From Fusibacillus kribbianus (GTDB taxonomy: Bacteria; Bacillota; Clostridia; Lachnospirales; Lachnospiraceae), in contig NZ_JASGBQ010000001.1 of the NCBI RefSeq assembly GCF_030053595.1, positions 124,001 through 188,000 on the forward strand: a stretch of 64,000 nucleotides of DNA, given 5' to 3'. Shown piece after piece: positions 1-8,046 of this stretch. A program made the position numbers and the translations under genes. The notes under the pieces were generated by a model. The model was not told where the DNA came from and did not search any database. It was given only the letters and a program-made list of their open reading frames with translations. Every line of letters starts with the position of its first letter. Positions within the stretch are counted from its first letter, which is position 1.

Positions 1-315
1 TGTATCCTTGATGGTCTTGAAGCTTTTGTTTACCACAATGACGCGGCCGTCCTGCAGATTGGCCATCTGAACCAGCTCCGAGTCAATGACCTCATTTTTC
101 GGATTCTCAATATATCCGCTTTTGGATACCTGATTCACCACGATCAGCCACTGATTCTGGATCCTCGCGATTCTGGACTGGACCTCGTTGGCCGCCGACG
201 TGGCAAGGACGATCCGGTTGATTACAATGACCGGCACCGTTCCCACAAGCACCAGCATAATGAACCAGATCAGCCTCAGGCTTTTGAACCGCCTCGTCTT
301 TTTTTCCGTTTTCAT
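1..315 (-). CDS. Sensor histidine kinase, N-terminal fragment (cut by window edge)
   Basis: The first 105 codons of a membrane sensor are visible and the frame stays open to the window edge. The protein begins MKTEKKTRRFKSLRL, a basic N-terminus. A hydrophobic segment (about residues 16-36) follows, then an apparently extracytoplasmic domain. The ATG lies one base past the stop of the response-regulator gene, so the two are translationally coupled. The kinase core is outside the window, so the kinase assignment rests on this pairing and the membrane topology. The signal sensed cannot be told from this part. Confidence 0.7.
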   Translation of the reverse strand, partial: MKTEKKTRRFKSLRLIWFIMLVLVGTVPVIVINRIVLATSAANEVQSRIARIQNQWLIVVNQVSKSGYIENPKNEVIDSELVQMANLQDGRVIVVNKSFKTIKDT

Positions 316-316
316 T

Positions 317-1006
317 TTATCCCTTGAAAAAATAGCCAACGCCCCATTTCGTATATACATACTGCGGATCGCTGGGGTTTGCCTCCACCTTCTCACGCAG
401 TCTTCTCACATGTACATCCACCGTCCGGACATCGCCGGGATATTCATAGCCCCACACAAGATTCAGAAGCTTCTCCCTGCTGTATACCTTGCCGGGATTG
501 GTGATGAGGAGCTCCAGAAGATCAAACTCCTTGGCCGTCAGATTGATCTCCCGGTCCCCGATAAATACACGGCGGCTCTCCTTATCCATGGTCAGCTCCT
601 TCACCTTCAGGACGTTCTTCGGCTCGCTGTCCCTGGACTTTCTGGAATTTCTCCGGATAATGGCCTTGATCCTCGCCTTTACCTCAAGAATATTGAAGGG
701 CTTGGTGATGTAATCGTCTGCCCCCATATCAAGGCCAAGGATCTTATCCATATCGTTTCCTTTTGCCGTCAGCATGATGATCGGCATATCGGAAAATTCA
801 CGGATCTGCTGGCAGACCTCAAATCCGTCATAGACCGGAAGCATCACATCAAGAAGCACTACATCGTACTCCTTCTGCTTTGCCAGCTCGACAGCCTCTC
901 CTCCGTCATAGGCGCAGTCCACTTCCATGCCGTCCTGCTCCAGACTGAACCGCAGTCCTTTTACGATCAGCTTTTCATCATCAACCACCAAAATCTTATT
1001 CGCCAT
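317..1006 (-). CDS. OmpR/PhoB-family response regulator
   Basis: A 229-residue cytoplasmic transcription factor. The receiver domain (about 1-120) has the acidic pair in LVVDDE, the phosphoacceptor Asp in LLDVMLP, the conserved Thr in MLTAKG and the Lys in ITKPF. A winged-helix DNA-binding domain (about 130-228) has the family signature VRTVDVHVRRLREK and ends in GVGYFF. I chose the ATG at 1006 because AGGGGAG lies 7 bases upstream and the next residues (ANKILVVDD) are the usual start of the fold; an in-frame ATG at 1042 would overlap the upstream gene. The kinase gene follows one base downstream, a classic two-component pair. The overall look is WalR/PhoP-like, but target genes cannot be inferred. 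Confidence 0.92.
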   Translation of the reverse strand: MANKILVVDDEKLIVKGLRFSLEQDGMEVDCAYDGGEAVELAKQKEYDVVLLDVMLPVYDGFEVCQQIREFSDMPIIMLTAKGNDMDKILGLDMGADDYITKPFNILEVKARIKAIIRRNSRKSRDSEPKNVLKVKELTMDKESRRVFIGDREINLTAKEFDLLELLITNPGKVYSREKLLNLVWGYEYPGDVRTVDVHVRRLREKVEANPSDPQYVYTKWGVGYFFKG

Positions 1007-1038
1007 GTCTGCTCTCCCCTGCCCCGTTCCGGGCTTTC

Positions 1039-1656
1039 TCATCTGATCACAATCTGATCCTTCAGTTTTTCATACGCAGCCTGTTTGATCCCGGAAACAT
1101 TCATGATCTCCTCCGGGCTCTGAAACGGCCCATGGCTTTCCCGATAAGCAAGAATTGCCGCCGCCCGGGCTTCGCCGATCCCGGGCAGGGTCATAAGCGC
1201 GGCCTGATCTGCATGGTTTAAATCCACTCTGGTATCCGCCTCGCCGGATACACCTGCGCTTCCCGCCTGTCCAAATCCATCTTCACCGTACTGTCCGCCA
1301 TCCGGGATCTCCGAACGATACGGAACCACCAGCTTTTCTCCATCTGTCAGAATTCCTGCCAGATTCAGGTAATCCGCCGCCGCCTCTCCGGTCATTCCAC
1401 CGGCCAGCTGTACCGCGTCCTCCGCCCGGCTTCCCGCCGAAAGCCGGTAAACTCCGGGATTTGCCACCGCACCACAGACATGAACAACAATCTGCGCTTC
1501 TGTCTGTGACGCAGCTTCGCTTTCCCCGGTCGTTTCTCCCGTCTCTGTCTTTTGTTCTTCCTGTCTGGCTGTCTCCTTCCCGGTCTCCAGCCGCACCTGT
1601 TCGCCGCAGGCCATCAGGCTCAGTCCGAGTGCCAGGCTCATCACGGTTATGATCAC
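1039..1656 (-). CDS. comEA: ComEA-like SLBB/helix-hairpin-helix lipoprotein (start disrupted)
   Basis: The C-terminal about 65 residues form the ComEA DNA-binding helix-hairpin-helix repeat (VDLNHADQAALMTLPGIGEA). An SLBB beta-grasp domain precedes it (VVHVCGAVANPGVY). ComEA binds incoming DNA at the cell surface during transformation. The N-terminus is hydrophobic and ends in a lipobox, SLMAC, so the product should be a lipoprotein. The start is odd. The only ATG with a strong ribosome-binding site (GGAGGAG at proper distance, ATG at 1677-1675) is followed by AAA and then TAA. The frame given here starts at a GTG 21 bases downstream that has no good ribosome-binding site and no basic n-region. 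The gene may be damaged at codon 3, or translated by reinitiation. Confidence 0.75.
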   Translation of the reverse strand: MIITVMSLALGLSLMACGEQVRLETGKETARQEEQKTETGETTGESEAASQTEAQIVVHVCGAVANPGVYRLSAGSRAEDAVQLAGGMTGEAAADYLNLAGILTDGEKLVVPYRSEIPDGGQYGEDGFGQAGSAGVSGEADTRVDLNHADQAALMTLPGIGEARAAAILAYRESHGPFQSPEEIMNVSGIKQAAYEKLKDQIVIR

Positions 1657-1717
1657 GTTGTTTCTGATTTATTTCATAAGCTCCTCCTTCCGGCGGAGCC
1701 CACTCTCATATGCTCCT

Positions 1718-1746
1718 ATTCTATCAGAAACCAGATTTTATGACAA
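1718..1746 (-). promoter_or_regulatory. Sigma-A promoter for comEA and the two-component genes
   Basis: On the minus strand a -35 TTGTCA and a -10 TAGAAT are separated by 17 bases. The predicted leader to the ATG at 1677 is about 35 bases and includes a GCTCC/GGAGC stem that overlaps the ribosome-binding site. Confidence 0.65.
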
Positions 1747-1810
1747 GTGCCAGTCCGGGGCTTCCGTCCCTTTTCTTTCAGCGGAAATTGCATTCTGTAA
1801 CAGAACACCG

Positions 1811-2239
1811 CTACCATTTACAGATCAGGATCCCTGCCACCGAAACAGCCAGTCCCAGAAGCCGCCTCCAGGAAAAGGGCTCTTTTTCCATGCCGAACAG
1901 GCCAAACAGCTCGATGACATAGGCCACCGCCACCTGAGCCACAACGATCAGCATGGCAGCTCTCGCCGGTCCCAGTCCCTCCATGGCGCGAATGACCGTA
2001 AAGGTAATAAATGCCCCCATCACACCGCCCAGCAGCATATACTTCGGCTCTGCCTGCCAGAACGCCAGGATCGGCTCCCTTCCGGTAAAAAACCAGGCCG
2101 CAATACAGGTTAAAAACGCCGTCAGCTGTACAAAGCCGGCCGCCACCCACACACTGCTTGCCTTTGTTACTGCCGTATTAAACACTCCCTGAATACTCAT
2201 CAGTGCACCGGAAATCAGCGCCAGAATAATTCCAAGCAT
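1811..2239 (-). CDS. DMT-superfamily permease, YdcZ/DUF606 family
   Basis: A 142-residue integral membrane protein with about five hydrophobic helices, the size expected for YdcZ (DUF606) small permeases of the drug/metabolite transporter superfamily. It starts MLGIILALISGALMSIQGVFN, matching the family's first helix, and the last helix ends at the C-terminus. GGAGGATTTTTTATG gives a clear ribosome-binding site, but the GGAGG is inside the 3' arm of a hairpin that also looks like the terminator of the upstream phosphofructokinase gene. Substrate is unknown; some relatives work as pairs, but no partner is seen here. Confidence 0.85.
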   Translation of the reverse strand: MLGIILALISGALMSIQGVFNTAVTKASSVWVAAGFVQLTAFLTCIAAWFFTGREPILAFWQAEPKYMLLGGVMGAFITFTVIRAMEGLGPARAAMLIVVAQVAVAYVIELFGLFGMEKEPFSWRRLLGLAVSVAGILICKW

Positions 2240-2246
2240 AAAAAAT

Positions 2247-2284
2247 CCTCCGTTTTTACGGATAGTATACCCGAAAAACGGAGG
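2247..2284 (-). terminator. Hairpin: pfp terminator that also covers the ydcZ-like ribosome-binding site
   Basis: A perfect 11-bp inverted repeat (CCTCCGTTTTT / AAAAACGGAGG) with a 16-base loop is followed on the minus strand by ATTTTTT and then ATG. It lies 20 bases after the pfp stop codon. The 3' arm contains the GGAGG of the next gene. Confidence 0.7.
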
Positions 2285-2304
2285 TAGTATGCCAAAGGCT
2301 GTAT

Positions 2305-3534
2305 TTATCTGTGCTGTGCCAGATCCAGGAACACCGGAAGTCCGTCTTTCATCTTAACCGGAGCTGTTCCCTGGATCAGTGGAAGGGCATATTTGATATA
2401 TCCTTCTCCGATATTGGTTCCATTGTCAGTGATCCACTCTGCCGGGAACTTCTTTTCCTTATTGCACACTTCGTTGACGTCAGTGAGCTGATAGGTGATC
2501 TTATAGTCCTCACCGGGCTCACGAATAAACGCTACCATCATACCGCTCTTTCCCTTCAAAGCGGCCTCAGCGGCAATTGATCCGGCCATTGCCGCTTCTT
2601 CAATATCCGTAGCGGAAGCCAGCGTCGCACCAGCTCGCTGTGCAATTCCCAATTCCAGTGCTCGGGTTCTTACACCAAGCTTCTCACCAATAACCTCAGA
2701 AAGGTATCTGCCGCTTCCAACCAGTGTTTTATGACCGAAGCTGTCAACCTTATCCGATGCGCCGGCATACTCACAAATAAAGGTTCCGTTTTTATCCGCA
2801 ATACCCTCAGAAACGCATACGATCACATTGTTCGTCTTTCCCAGGCACTTCTTTACATCCTCCAGACATTTGTCCAGATCAAAAGCCACCTCCGGCAGAT
2901 AGATCAACTGGGGGGCATCTCCTTCAAACTTCCTTGCCAGCACCGAGGAGGCAGCCAGCCAGCCGGCGTGGCGTCCCATAACCTCAACTACCGTTACACA
3001 GGGCGCAGCATAAACACCGGCATCCATAGCCGACTGTCGGATCACGGTTGCAACGTATTTTGCCGCACTGCCGTATCCGGGCGTATGATCCGTTACAATC
3101 AGGTCGTTATCAATGGTCTTGGGAACTCCCATGAAGATCATATCGCTTCCAACCTTCTCTCCGTAGCGGGACAGCTTGGAAACTGTATCCATCGAATCAT
3201 TTCCTCCGATGTAGAAGAAGTATCCGATATTCATTTCCTCAAATTTCTTTAACAGCGTTGGATAAACCTCATCATTTAAATCCTCCGGCAGCTTAAATCG
3301 GCAGGACTTCAAATATGACGCAGGCGTTGTCTTGAGGATCTCCATCTCCTCCTTTGTCAGATCCGATAGAACGGTCGTTTTTCCGGCAAGAAAGCCTTCA
3401 ATTCCATTGACCATACCATAAATCTTATCGATTTTCTCAGATCCCAGAAATCCCGTAACGACACCGTAAAGACTGGAATTGATCGCGGATGTGGGACCGC
3501 CGGACTGACCGACAATAACATTTTTCTTATTCAT
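2305..3534 (-). CDS. pfp: 6-phosphofructokinase, pyrophosphate-dependent type
   Basis: Catalyses fructose 6-phosphate plus PPi to fructose 1,6-bisphosphate, the glycolytic control step, reversibly in PPi enzymes. About 409 residues, longer than the 320-residue ATP enzyme. The N-terminal glycine loop GQSGGPTSAIN, the IGGNDSMDT motif (Asp in place of the Gly of ATP enzymes), PKTIDNDL and EVMGRHAGW are all present; the first two point to PPi as donor. The second of two nearby ATGs is preferred because AAAGGAG lies 8 bases before it and only 2 bases before the first. It follows the sugar operon but has its own promoter candidate, so it may serve both general glycolysis and that operon's fructose 6-phosphate output. 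Confidence 0.93.
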   Translation of the reverse strand: MNKKNVIVGQSGGPTSAINSSLYGVVTGFLGSEKIDKIYGMVNGIEGFLAGKTTVLSDLTKEEMEILKTTPASYLKSCRFKLPEDLNDEVYPTLLKKFEEMNIGYFFYIGGNDSMDTVSKLSRYGEKVGSDMIFMGVPKTIDNDLIVTDHTPGYGSAAKYVATVIRQSAMDAGVYAAPCVTVVEVMGRHAGWLAASSVLARKFEGDAPQLIYLPEVAFDLDKCLEDVKKCLGKTNNVIVCVSEGIADKNGTFICEYAGASDKVDSFGHKTLVGSGRYLSEVIGEKLGVRTRALELGIAQRAGATLASATDIEEAAMAGSIAAEAALKGKSGMMVAFIREPGEDYKITYQLTDVNEVCNKEKKFPAEWITDNGTNIGEGYIKYALPLIQGTAPVKMKDGLPVFLDLAQHR

Positions 3535-3562
3535 ATGCATATCTCCTTTATCTACCCTTTAT

Positions 3563-3591
3563 TTTTTATCATGGTTCACGCCATACTTCAA
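3563..3591 (-). promoter_or_regulatory. Candidate promoter for pfp
   Basis: TTGAAG and TAAAAA are separated by 17 bases on the minus strand, about 25 bases upstream of the pfp ribosome-binding site. Both boxes deviate from consensus. Confidence 0.45.
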
Positions 3592-3620
3592 GATATATTT
3601 CATTTTTTTATACCATAAAT

Positions 3621-3648
3621 CCCCTGATACCGGAGCTGATATCAGGGG
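3621..3648 (-). terminator. Hairpin after the GatZ-like gene
   Basis: CCCCTGATA and TATCAGGGG form a 9-bp stem just after the stop of the last sugar-operon gene. On the minus strand only ATTTATGG follows, so it is a weak terminator or a partial barrier before pfp. On the plus strand a short T-rich stretch follows. Confidence 0.5.
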
Positions 3649-3658
3649 GCTGTTCCTT

Positions 3659-4963
3659 TTATACGCCTTTATCTCTGTTCTGAACGGCAATCTTCATATT
3701 CTGATAATACCGTTCCATAACCGACTGGATCTTATCCTCTATCATAACTTCCGGTGAAGCCTCCAGCTTTCCTTCTCTGATCTTCTCATACTGCACCGGC
3801 AGATACTGGCTGATCAGATACAACGGAATCGGTTTTTTCCCCAGATTTTCGAGAAGCTGCCTTTTCGCTTCCAGAACCTCCGGGCGGGCGAAATAGTATC
3901 TTGCCCGGTCCGAATAGCTGTACCGACGCTTCAGCTTCAGTTCTCCTTCATTTCCATGGTAATAATGTTCCCAGTCAGCTGGATTCTGAACCATCGACTG
4001 CTCCAAAACCTCCATGAAATGGGAGGGAACAAGGCCCCAGGCCGGAGCCAGTTCCCGTTCTATGATAGAAAGTGAAAAAAGGGCTTCTCTGTGAGCAAAG
4101 GTAAGCTCGGGACCCACCTTTAAAATTCCCACTCCGTCGTTTACCATCTGCTGCAGACACTCGGGCGTCTGGTAATCGGAGGAATGACTTTCAAACACAA
4201 AAGGAGGGCGTGTTTTTAAAAGGTTGGCAAGCGGCCGGGCGGCCTCATCTTTAAAGTCATACACATGATCCTCCGAAAACTCCAGCCCGATCTGTGCCAC
4301 AATGGCAAGAGTGTCCTCCCAGACCTGCGGAAGGCCGTGATCCAGAAAAGCATTCTGAAAGCAGGACAGAGTCTGATTCAGTGCCTCTGGCGTGGTGACC
4401 TGCATACTTTCCAGTTCCTCGGTTCCTCCCGGAACGGGAACTTCACTGCCGATCACATAAACCGGACGATAATTCCAGATTGTATCATTTTTTGTCTGTT
4501 CATAGGTCTCTTCCGAAATCTTTGCCAGTCTTGCTGCACGTTCTGCGATCTGTCTGTCGCCGAACTGCCTCGGATCCTCTCCCAGAAGCGGCATCGTCGG
4601 ATCCAGATGGATCTTTCGAAAACCAGCTGCCACATACTGGCGAACCAGCTCCTCCGACCGTGCCATTGCTTCCTGCTCTGGAAGATTTCTCCACACAAAC
4701 GGTCCCAAATGGTCTCCGCTGAGGATCAGTTTTTCCCTCGGAAAGCCGATCTCATCCGCAAACCTGCAGACCATGGAAACGTAATCCTTCGGCTTCATTC
4801 CGGTATATCCGCCAAATTGGTTGACCTGATTTACCGTCGCCTCACAGATAAAATAGCTATTTTCCTTCTGCGCATATTTCATACAAGCCTTCAGAACAAC
4901 GGGATCGGAGCCCGTTACCGAAAAACAGGCTGTTTTTGTCAGTTCTTTTAAGGGATTCTCCAT
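3659..4963 (-). CDS. Class II tagatose-bisphosphate aldolase subunit, GatZ/KbaZ family (copy 1)
   Basis: A 434-residue GatZ/KbaZ-type TIM-barrel protein. In the E. coli galactitol and N-acetylgalactosamine pathways this family stabilises the catalytic subunit GatY/KbaY of tagatose-1,6-bisphosphate aldolase. Family hallmarks seen are NQFGGYTGM, LSGDHLGPFVW, RKIHLDPTM and FESHSSDYQ. Length equals the family norm. It is the last gene of the sugar operon and abuts the PfkB kinase gene without a gap. A second copy is at 13.2-14.5 kb. No GatY/KbaY is encoded in the window, so either the partner is elsewhere or these proteins act as aldolases or epimerases by themselves. The exact substrate is not known. 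Confidence 0.88.
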   Translation of the reverse strand: MENPLKELTKTACFSVTGSDPVVLKACMKYAQKENSYFICEATVNQVNQFGGYTGMKPKDYVSMVCRFADEIGFPREKLILSGDHLGPFVWRNLPEQEAMARSEELVRQYVAAGFRKIHLDPTMPLLGEDPRQFGDRQIAERAARLAKISEETYEQTKNDTIWNYRPVYVIGSEVPVPGGTEELESMQVTTPEALNQTLSCFQNAFLDHGLPQVWEDTLAIVAQIGLEFSEDHVYDFKDEAARPLANLLKTRPPFVFESHSSDYQTPECLQQMVNDGVGILKVGPELTFAHREALFSLSIIERELAPAWGLVPSHFMEVLEQSMVQNPADWEHYYHGNEGELKLKRRYSYSDRARYYFARPEVLEAKRQLLENLGKKPIPLYLISQYLPVQYEKIREGKLEASPEVMIEDKIQSVMERYYQNMKIAVQNRDKGV

Positions 4964-5905
4964 TTACAACTCTCCCTTCTCGATCATAGCCTCAATGGTT
5001 TCCCGGGAAATCTTTCCTTCCATAGGCCCGAACGCAGCCGTATTCAGTGCTCCTGCCGCAGCCGCCATCTTCATGGTCTCTTCGATGGATTTTCCTTCCA
5101 GAAGTCCGCATAAAAAGGCTCCATCATAGCTGTCTCCGGCTCCGGTTGCGTCCACCGGATCCACCCGGTAGATACCCATGTCATAAGAAGCATCCTTTGT
5201 ATATACGGTACATCCTCGCGATCCCTTCTTTAACGCCAAGATCTCCAGCGCCGGATTCTGAAATGCTTTTTTCACAGCTTCTTCAATGCTTTTTTCTTCT
5301 GTGATCAGAAGAAGTTCCTCTTCTCCTGGCAAAAATACGTTGGCATTCGCTGCCACTCTCTGTACCGTTTTAAATACCTCAGGATCATGAAGAAGCTCTT
5401 TACGGATATTGGGATCAAACGAAATCTTTCCGCCTTTCTTCATAACTCCGTCCATCACCTTCAGGATTTCTCCCGCAAACTGTTTTTCTGCCATCAGCGA
5501 GCATCCCATAATGTGAAAATATTTTACATCTCCAAGTTCTTCAATCTCAGGAGCCTTACACTGTACTGCCGCCGAGTTTCCCATATGGAAAATGTATTTT
5601 CTTGACCCGTCCTCAAAATAAGTCACAAACGCAGTCCCTGTGGACAACGTCTCACTTTCGTTTACAAACCGGCAGTCTACGCCATCCGCCTTCAGACGTT
5701 TCATAAGACAGGTTCCGAACCCATCCTTTCCGATCCCGCCGATTATACCGGCGCTGTGTCCAAGACGTGCCACCGTATCTATGCAGATTGCCGGTGCTCC
5801 GCTTGGGTATGGACCACGGAAGGTTCCCGTTACATCCATATCAGTCCCAGACTCCGGACGCATGATCTCCACCAGCATTTCTCCCATGATCCATACTTCA
5901 GCCAT
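4964..5905 (-). CDS. PfkB-family carbohydrate kinase
   Basis: A 313-residue ribokinase-like kinase. The C-terminal signature VDATGAGDSYDGAFLCGLLEG carries the catalytic Asp and anion hole, and the N-terminal region contains PYPSGAPAICIDTVARLG and GGIGKDGFG, typical of the sugar-binding half. It phosphorylates a sugar or sugar phosphate with ATP in the cytoplasm; ketohexose or a hexose phosphate fits the neighbours (3-epimerase upstream, GatZ-like aldolase immediately downstream). In a tagatose-like route it could make the bisphosphate that the aldolase cleaves; this is inference. It is part of the same operon, 10 bases after the epimerase gene. Confidence 0.9.
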   Translation of the reverse strand: MAEVWIMGEMLVEIMRPESGTDMDVTGTFRGPYPSGAPAICIDTVARLGHSAGIIGGIGKDGFGTCLMKRLKADGVDCRFVNESETLSTGTAFVTYFEDGSRKYIFHMGNSAAVQCKAPEIEELGDVKYFHIMGCSLMAEKQFAGEILKVMDGVMKKGGKISFDPNIRKELLHDPEVFKTVQRVAANANVFLPGEEELLLITEEKSIEEAVKKAFQNPALEILALKKGSRGCTVYTKDASYDMGIYRVDPVDATGAGDSYDGAFLCGLLEGKSIEETMKMAAAAGALNTAAFGPMEGKISRETIEAMIEKGEL

Positions 5906-5915
5906 ACTGACCTCC

Positions 5916-6782
5916 TTACAGGAACTTCTTCCTCAAGAACTGAACTGCATCCTTCAGATACAGATCCATCTGTTTTTCATCGGCACCATTGCTCAGATCT
6001 CTCCAAACCTTCACATCTGCACCGACCGAACCTCCCGTCAGCAGGAACGGTTCCATGACAACGGCACCATCATAATGGATATCCTTCAGCGCCTGCCCGA
6101 TTCTGTCCCAGGGAATATCCCTTCCCATTCCGGGAAGCTTCCGGTTGGCTTCTCCTACATGAACATGGCCAAGCTTATCTCCCGCCTGATAGAAAGATGC
6201 CACAATATCATCCTCCTCGATATTGGCATGGAAGGTATCTATGAGCAGCTTGACGCTGTCGCTTCCCACATCCTCCAGATACTGAAGTCCTTCCGTACAG
6301 TCGTTGATCAGATAGGATTCAAAGCGATTTAAGATCTCCATACAGAGGGTAACTCCTTCATCCTCAGCCACCTTGGCGATCTCCTTCATGCTTTCCACCG
6401 ATCTTCCCCAGTTTCCGGGCTTATCCGTATCAGTAAAATCGCAGGGCCAGTAGGAATACATAGCCCCGATAAAGGTTTTTGCATCCAGGTACTTCATTCT
6501 GTGGATAATATTGCAGAGATAATCAATTCCGGCTCTCCGGATCTCCGGTACTCTGGATGCAATATCCTTATCCTTCGGCGGCCCAATGTTCAGGGTCAGT
6601 TCCATATCGTATTCCTTGGCTGCCGCCCGAATCGCTTCCAGCTCCCCAAGCTCCATTTCCAGTACATGGCCGGCTCCCATTTCCAGCACATCACAGCCCG
6701 CTTCCTTCATTTTCTTCAGCGTTTTCAGATAATCACATTTCCACTCAGTTCCCCAATAGGAATATAAACTTCCGAATCTCAT
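5916..6782 (-). CDS. D-allulose (psicose)/D-tagatose 3-epimerase family protein
   Basis: A 288-residue TIM-barrel of the AP-endonuclease-2 superfamily, close in sequence pattern to clostridial D-psicose 3-epimerases. The metal-binding residues are visible as E149 (LCMEILNRFE), D182 (LIDTFHANIEE), H208 (GHVHVGE) and E244 (VVMEPF), almost the same numbering as characterised enzymes. Other family blocks are ALYSYWP-like GAMYSYWP and VKVWRDLSNGADE. It should interconvert ketohexoses at C3, for example allulose and fructose, with Mn2+ or Co2+. The short gaps on either side place it in the sugar operon. This is the clearest clue to the operon's substrate. Whether the true substrate is free or phosphorylated cannot be read from the sequence. 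Confidence 0.9.
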   Translation of the reverse strand: MRFGSLYSYWGTEWKCDYLKTLKKMKEAGCDVLEMGAGHVLEMELGELEAIRAAAKEYDMELTLNIGPPKDKDIASRVPEIRRAGIDYLCNIIHRMKYLDAKTFIGAMYSYWPCDFTDTDKPGNWGRSVESMKEIAKVAEDEGVTLCMEILNRFESYLINDCTEGLQYLEDVGSDSVKLLIDTFHANIEEDDIVASFYQAGDKLGHVHVGEANRKLPGMGRDIPWDRIGQALKDIHYDGAVVMEPFLLTGGSVGADVKVWRDLSNGADEKQMDLYLKDAVQFLRKKFL

Positions 6783-6806
6783 CCTGCCGCCTCCTTTTCT
6801 TTTTCT

Positions 6807-7367
6807 TTACTCCAGATTTGCATGTCGCGAGAATGCACGGTCTGTAGGAATTCCAGCCTTCTCTCCCAGCGGGATCACCATGGCATCCCCCAGTACCAGC
6901 ATACTCTGCTCAAACAAACTTCCTCCCGGAAGGATCGGACGCTCCATATCCTGATACTCTACCTTATCGGTATACGCAGGGATCTCAACCAACACATCGC
7001 TCATCTTTCCAAGGGTAGAATCCTTTTTGATCGTCATAACTGCAACGGTTCCGCCAATCTTCTTAGCCTTCTCCACTACATTTACCAGACCCTTTGTTTC
7101 GCCGGATCCAGAACCGGCGATCAGAAGATCCTCCTTTTCAAAGGCCGGTGTTGTGGTGTCCCCTACTACATAACTCTCGAACCCAAGATGCATAAGACGC
7201 ATTGCCAGGCAGCGGAGCATCAGAAGAGATCTTCCTGCACCTGCTACATAAATCTTTTTTGCCTTACAGATGGCTTCCATCAGTACATCCACCTGTGCTT
7301 CATCGATTTTCTTTAATGTATTGGAAAGCTCCACTGCTGCCGCAGCTGCTGTTTCTGTCACCTTCAT
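6807..7367 (-). CDS. hxlB: 6-phospho-3-hexuloisomerase (SIS domain)
   Basis: A 186-residue single SIS-domain protein of the PHI family, which turns D-arabino-3-hexulose 6-phosphate into fructose 6-phosphate. Seen are VAGAGRSLLMLRCLAMRLMHLG, the VVGDTTTP strand and GSGSGETKGL, and the C-terminal FSRHANLE end typical of the family. The start at 7367 follows AGGAGG by 5 bases. The hexulose phosphate synthase gene lies 16 bases upstream, the normal pairing in ribulose monophosphate modules. A divergent paralogue is at 12.6-13.2 kb. Confidence is high for the family and moderate for the reaction in this operon. Confidence 0.88.
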   Translation of the reverse strand: MKVTETAAAAAVELSNTLKKIDEAQVDVLMEAICKAKKIYVAGAGRSLLMLRCLAMRLMHLGFESYVVGDTTTPAFEKEDLLIAGSGSGETKGLVNVVEKAKKIGGTVAVMTIKKDSTLGKMSDVLVEIPAYTDKVEYQDMERPILPGGSLFEQSMLVLGDAMVIPLGEKAGIPTDRAFSRHANLE

Positions 7368-7383
7368 AAAATCCTCCTGTCGA

Positions 7384-8022
7384 TTACTGATTGTTGTACT
7401 TGTCAAGGATCTCTCTCATCTGCTTTGCAACCTCTCCCATGTTTGGCTGATTGTAGATTCCGCCACCACTGATGATCACATCTGCCGGGCTCTGTACAGC
7501 GGCCTCAAAGGTTGACAGCTTAATACCTCCTGCGATTGCCTTATGGCACTTTACCTGATCCAGCTTTCTCAGTTCTTCAATGGGGTCTACACCGGTTGCC
7601 TGGATATCATATCCTACATGGACACATACATAATCCGGTCCCATTGCCTCTACCTCTTTTCCTCTGCTTGGAATATCCTTTACAGAGCACATATCCACCA
7701 AAACCTTACCCTTATATTCCTTTGCCAGATCGATAGCTGCTTTGATCGTATGGTCATCTGCCGCTGCCAGAACCGATACCATATCTGCACCTGCCTCAAA
7801 GCATACCTTGGGAACGACTCCGCCGCCATCCATAACCTTGATATCTGCGAAAACGATCTTATCGGGGTATTTTTCCTTTACAGTCTTTACCACTCTGGCA
7901 CCCTCCGCGATCATAAGCGGTGTTCCCAGCTCGATGATATCCACATACTGTCCTACCTGATCCAGAACCTTCAGAGCCTCCTCTGTACTGAATAAATCTA
8001 ATGCTACCTGTAATAATTTCAT
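7384..8022 (-). CDS. hxlA: 3-hexulose-6-phosphate synthase
   Basis: A 212-residue member of the orotidine-monophosphate decarboxylase superfamily. The key motif DIKVMDGG (Asp-x-Lys-x-x-Asp) at about residues 60-68 binds metal and substrate, and the phosphate-binding end has IAGGIK and IISGGGIY. HPS joins ribulose 5-phosphate and formaldehyde into 3-hexulose 6-phosphate, reversibly. 3-Keto-gulonate-6-phosphate decarboxylases share the fold, but the adjacent PHI gene favours HPS. In this sugar operon the pair could run backward and make ribulose 5-phosphate from hexulose phosphate, releasing formaldehyde; that direction is inference. Confidence 0.87.
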   Translation of the reverse strand: MKLLQVALDLFSTEEALKVLDQVGQYVDIIELGTPLMIAEGARVVKTVKEKYPDKIVFADIKVMDGGGVVPKVCFEAGADMVSVLAAADDHTIKAAIDLAKEYKGKVLVDMCSVKDIPSRGKEVEAMGPDYVCVHVGYDIQATGVDPIEELRKLDQVKCHKAIAGGIKLSTFEAAVQSPADVIISGGGIYNQPNMGEVAKQMREILDKYNNQ

Positions 8023-8046
8023 AATCCTTCTCCTTTCCGTGATTCC

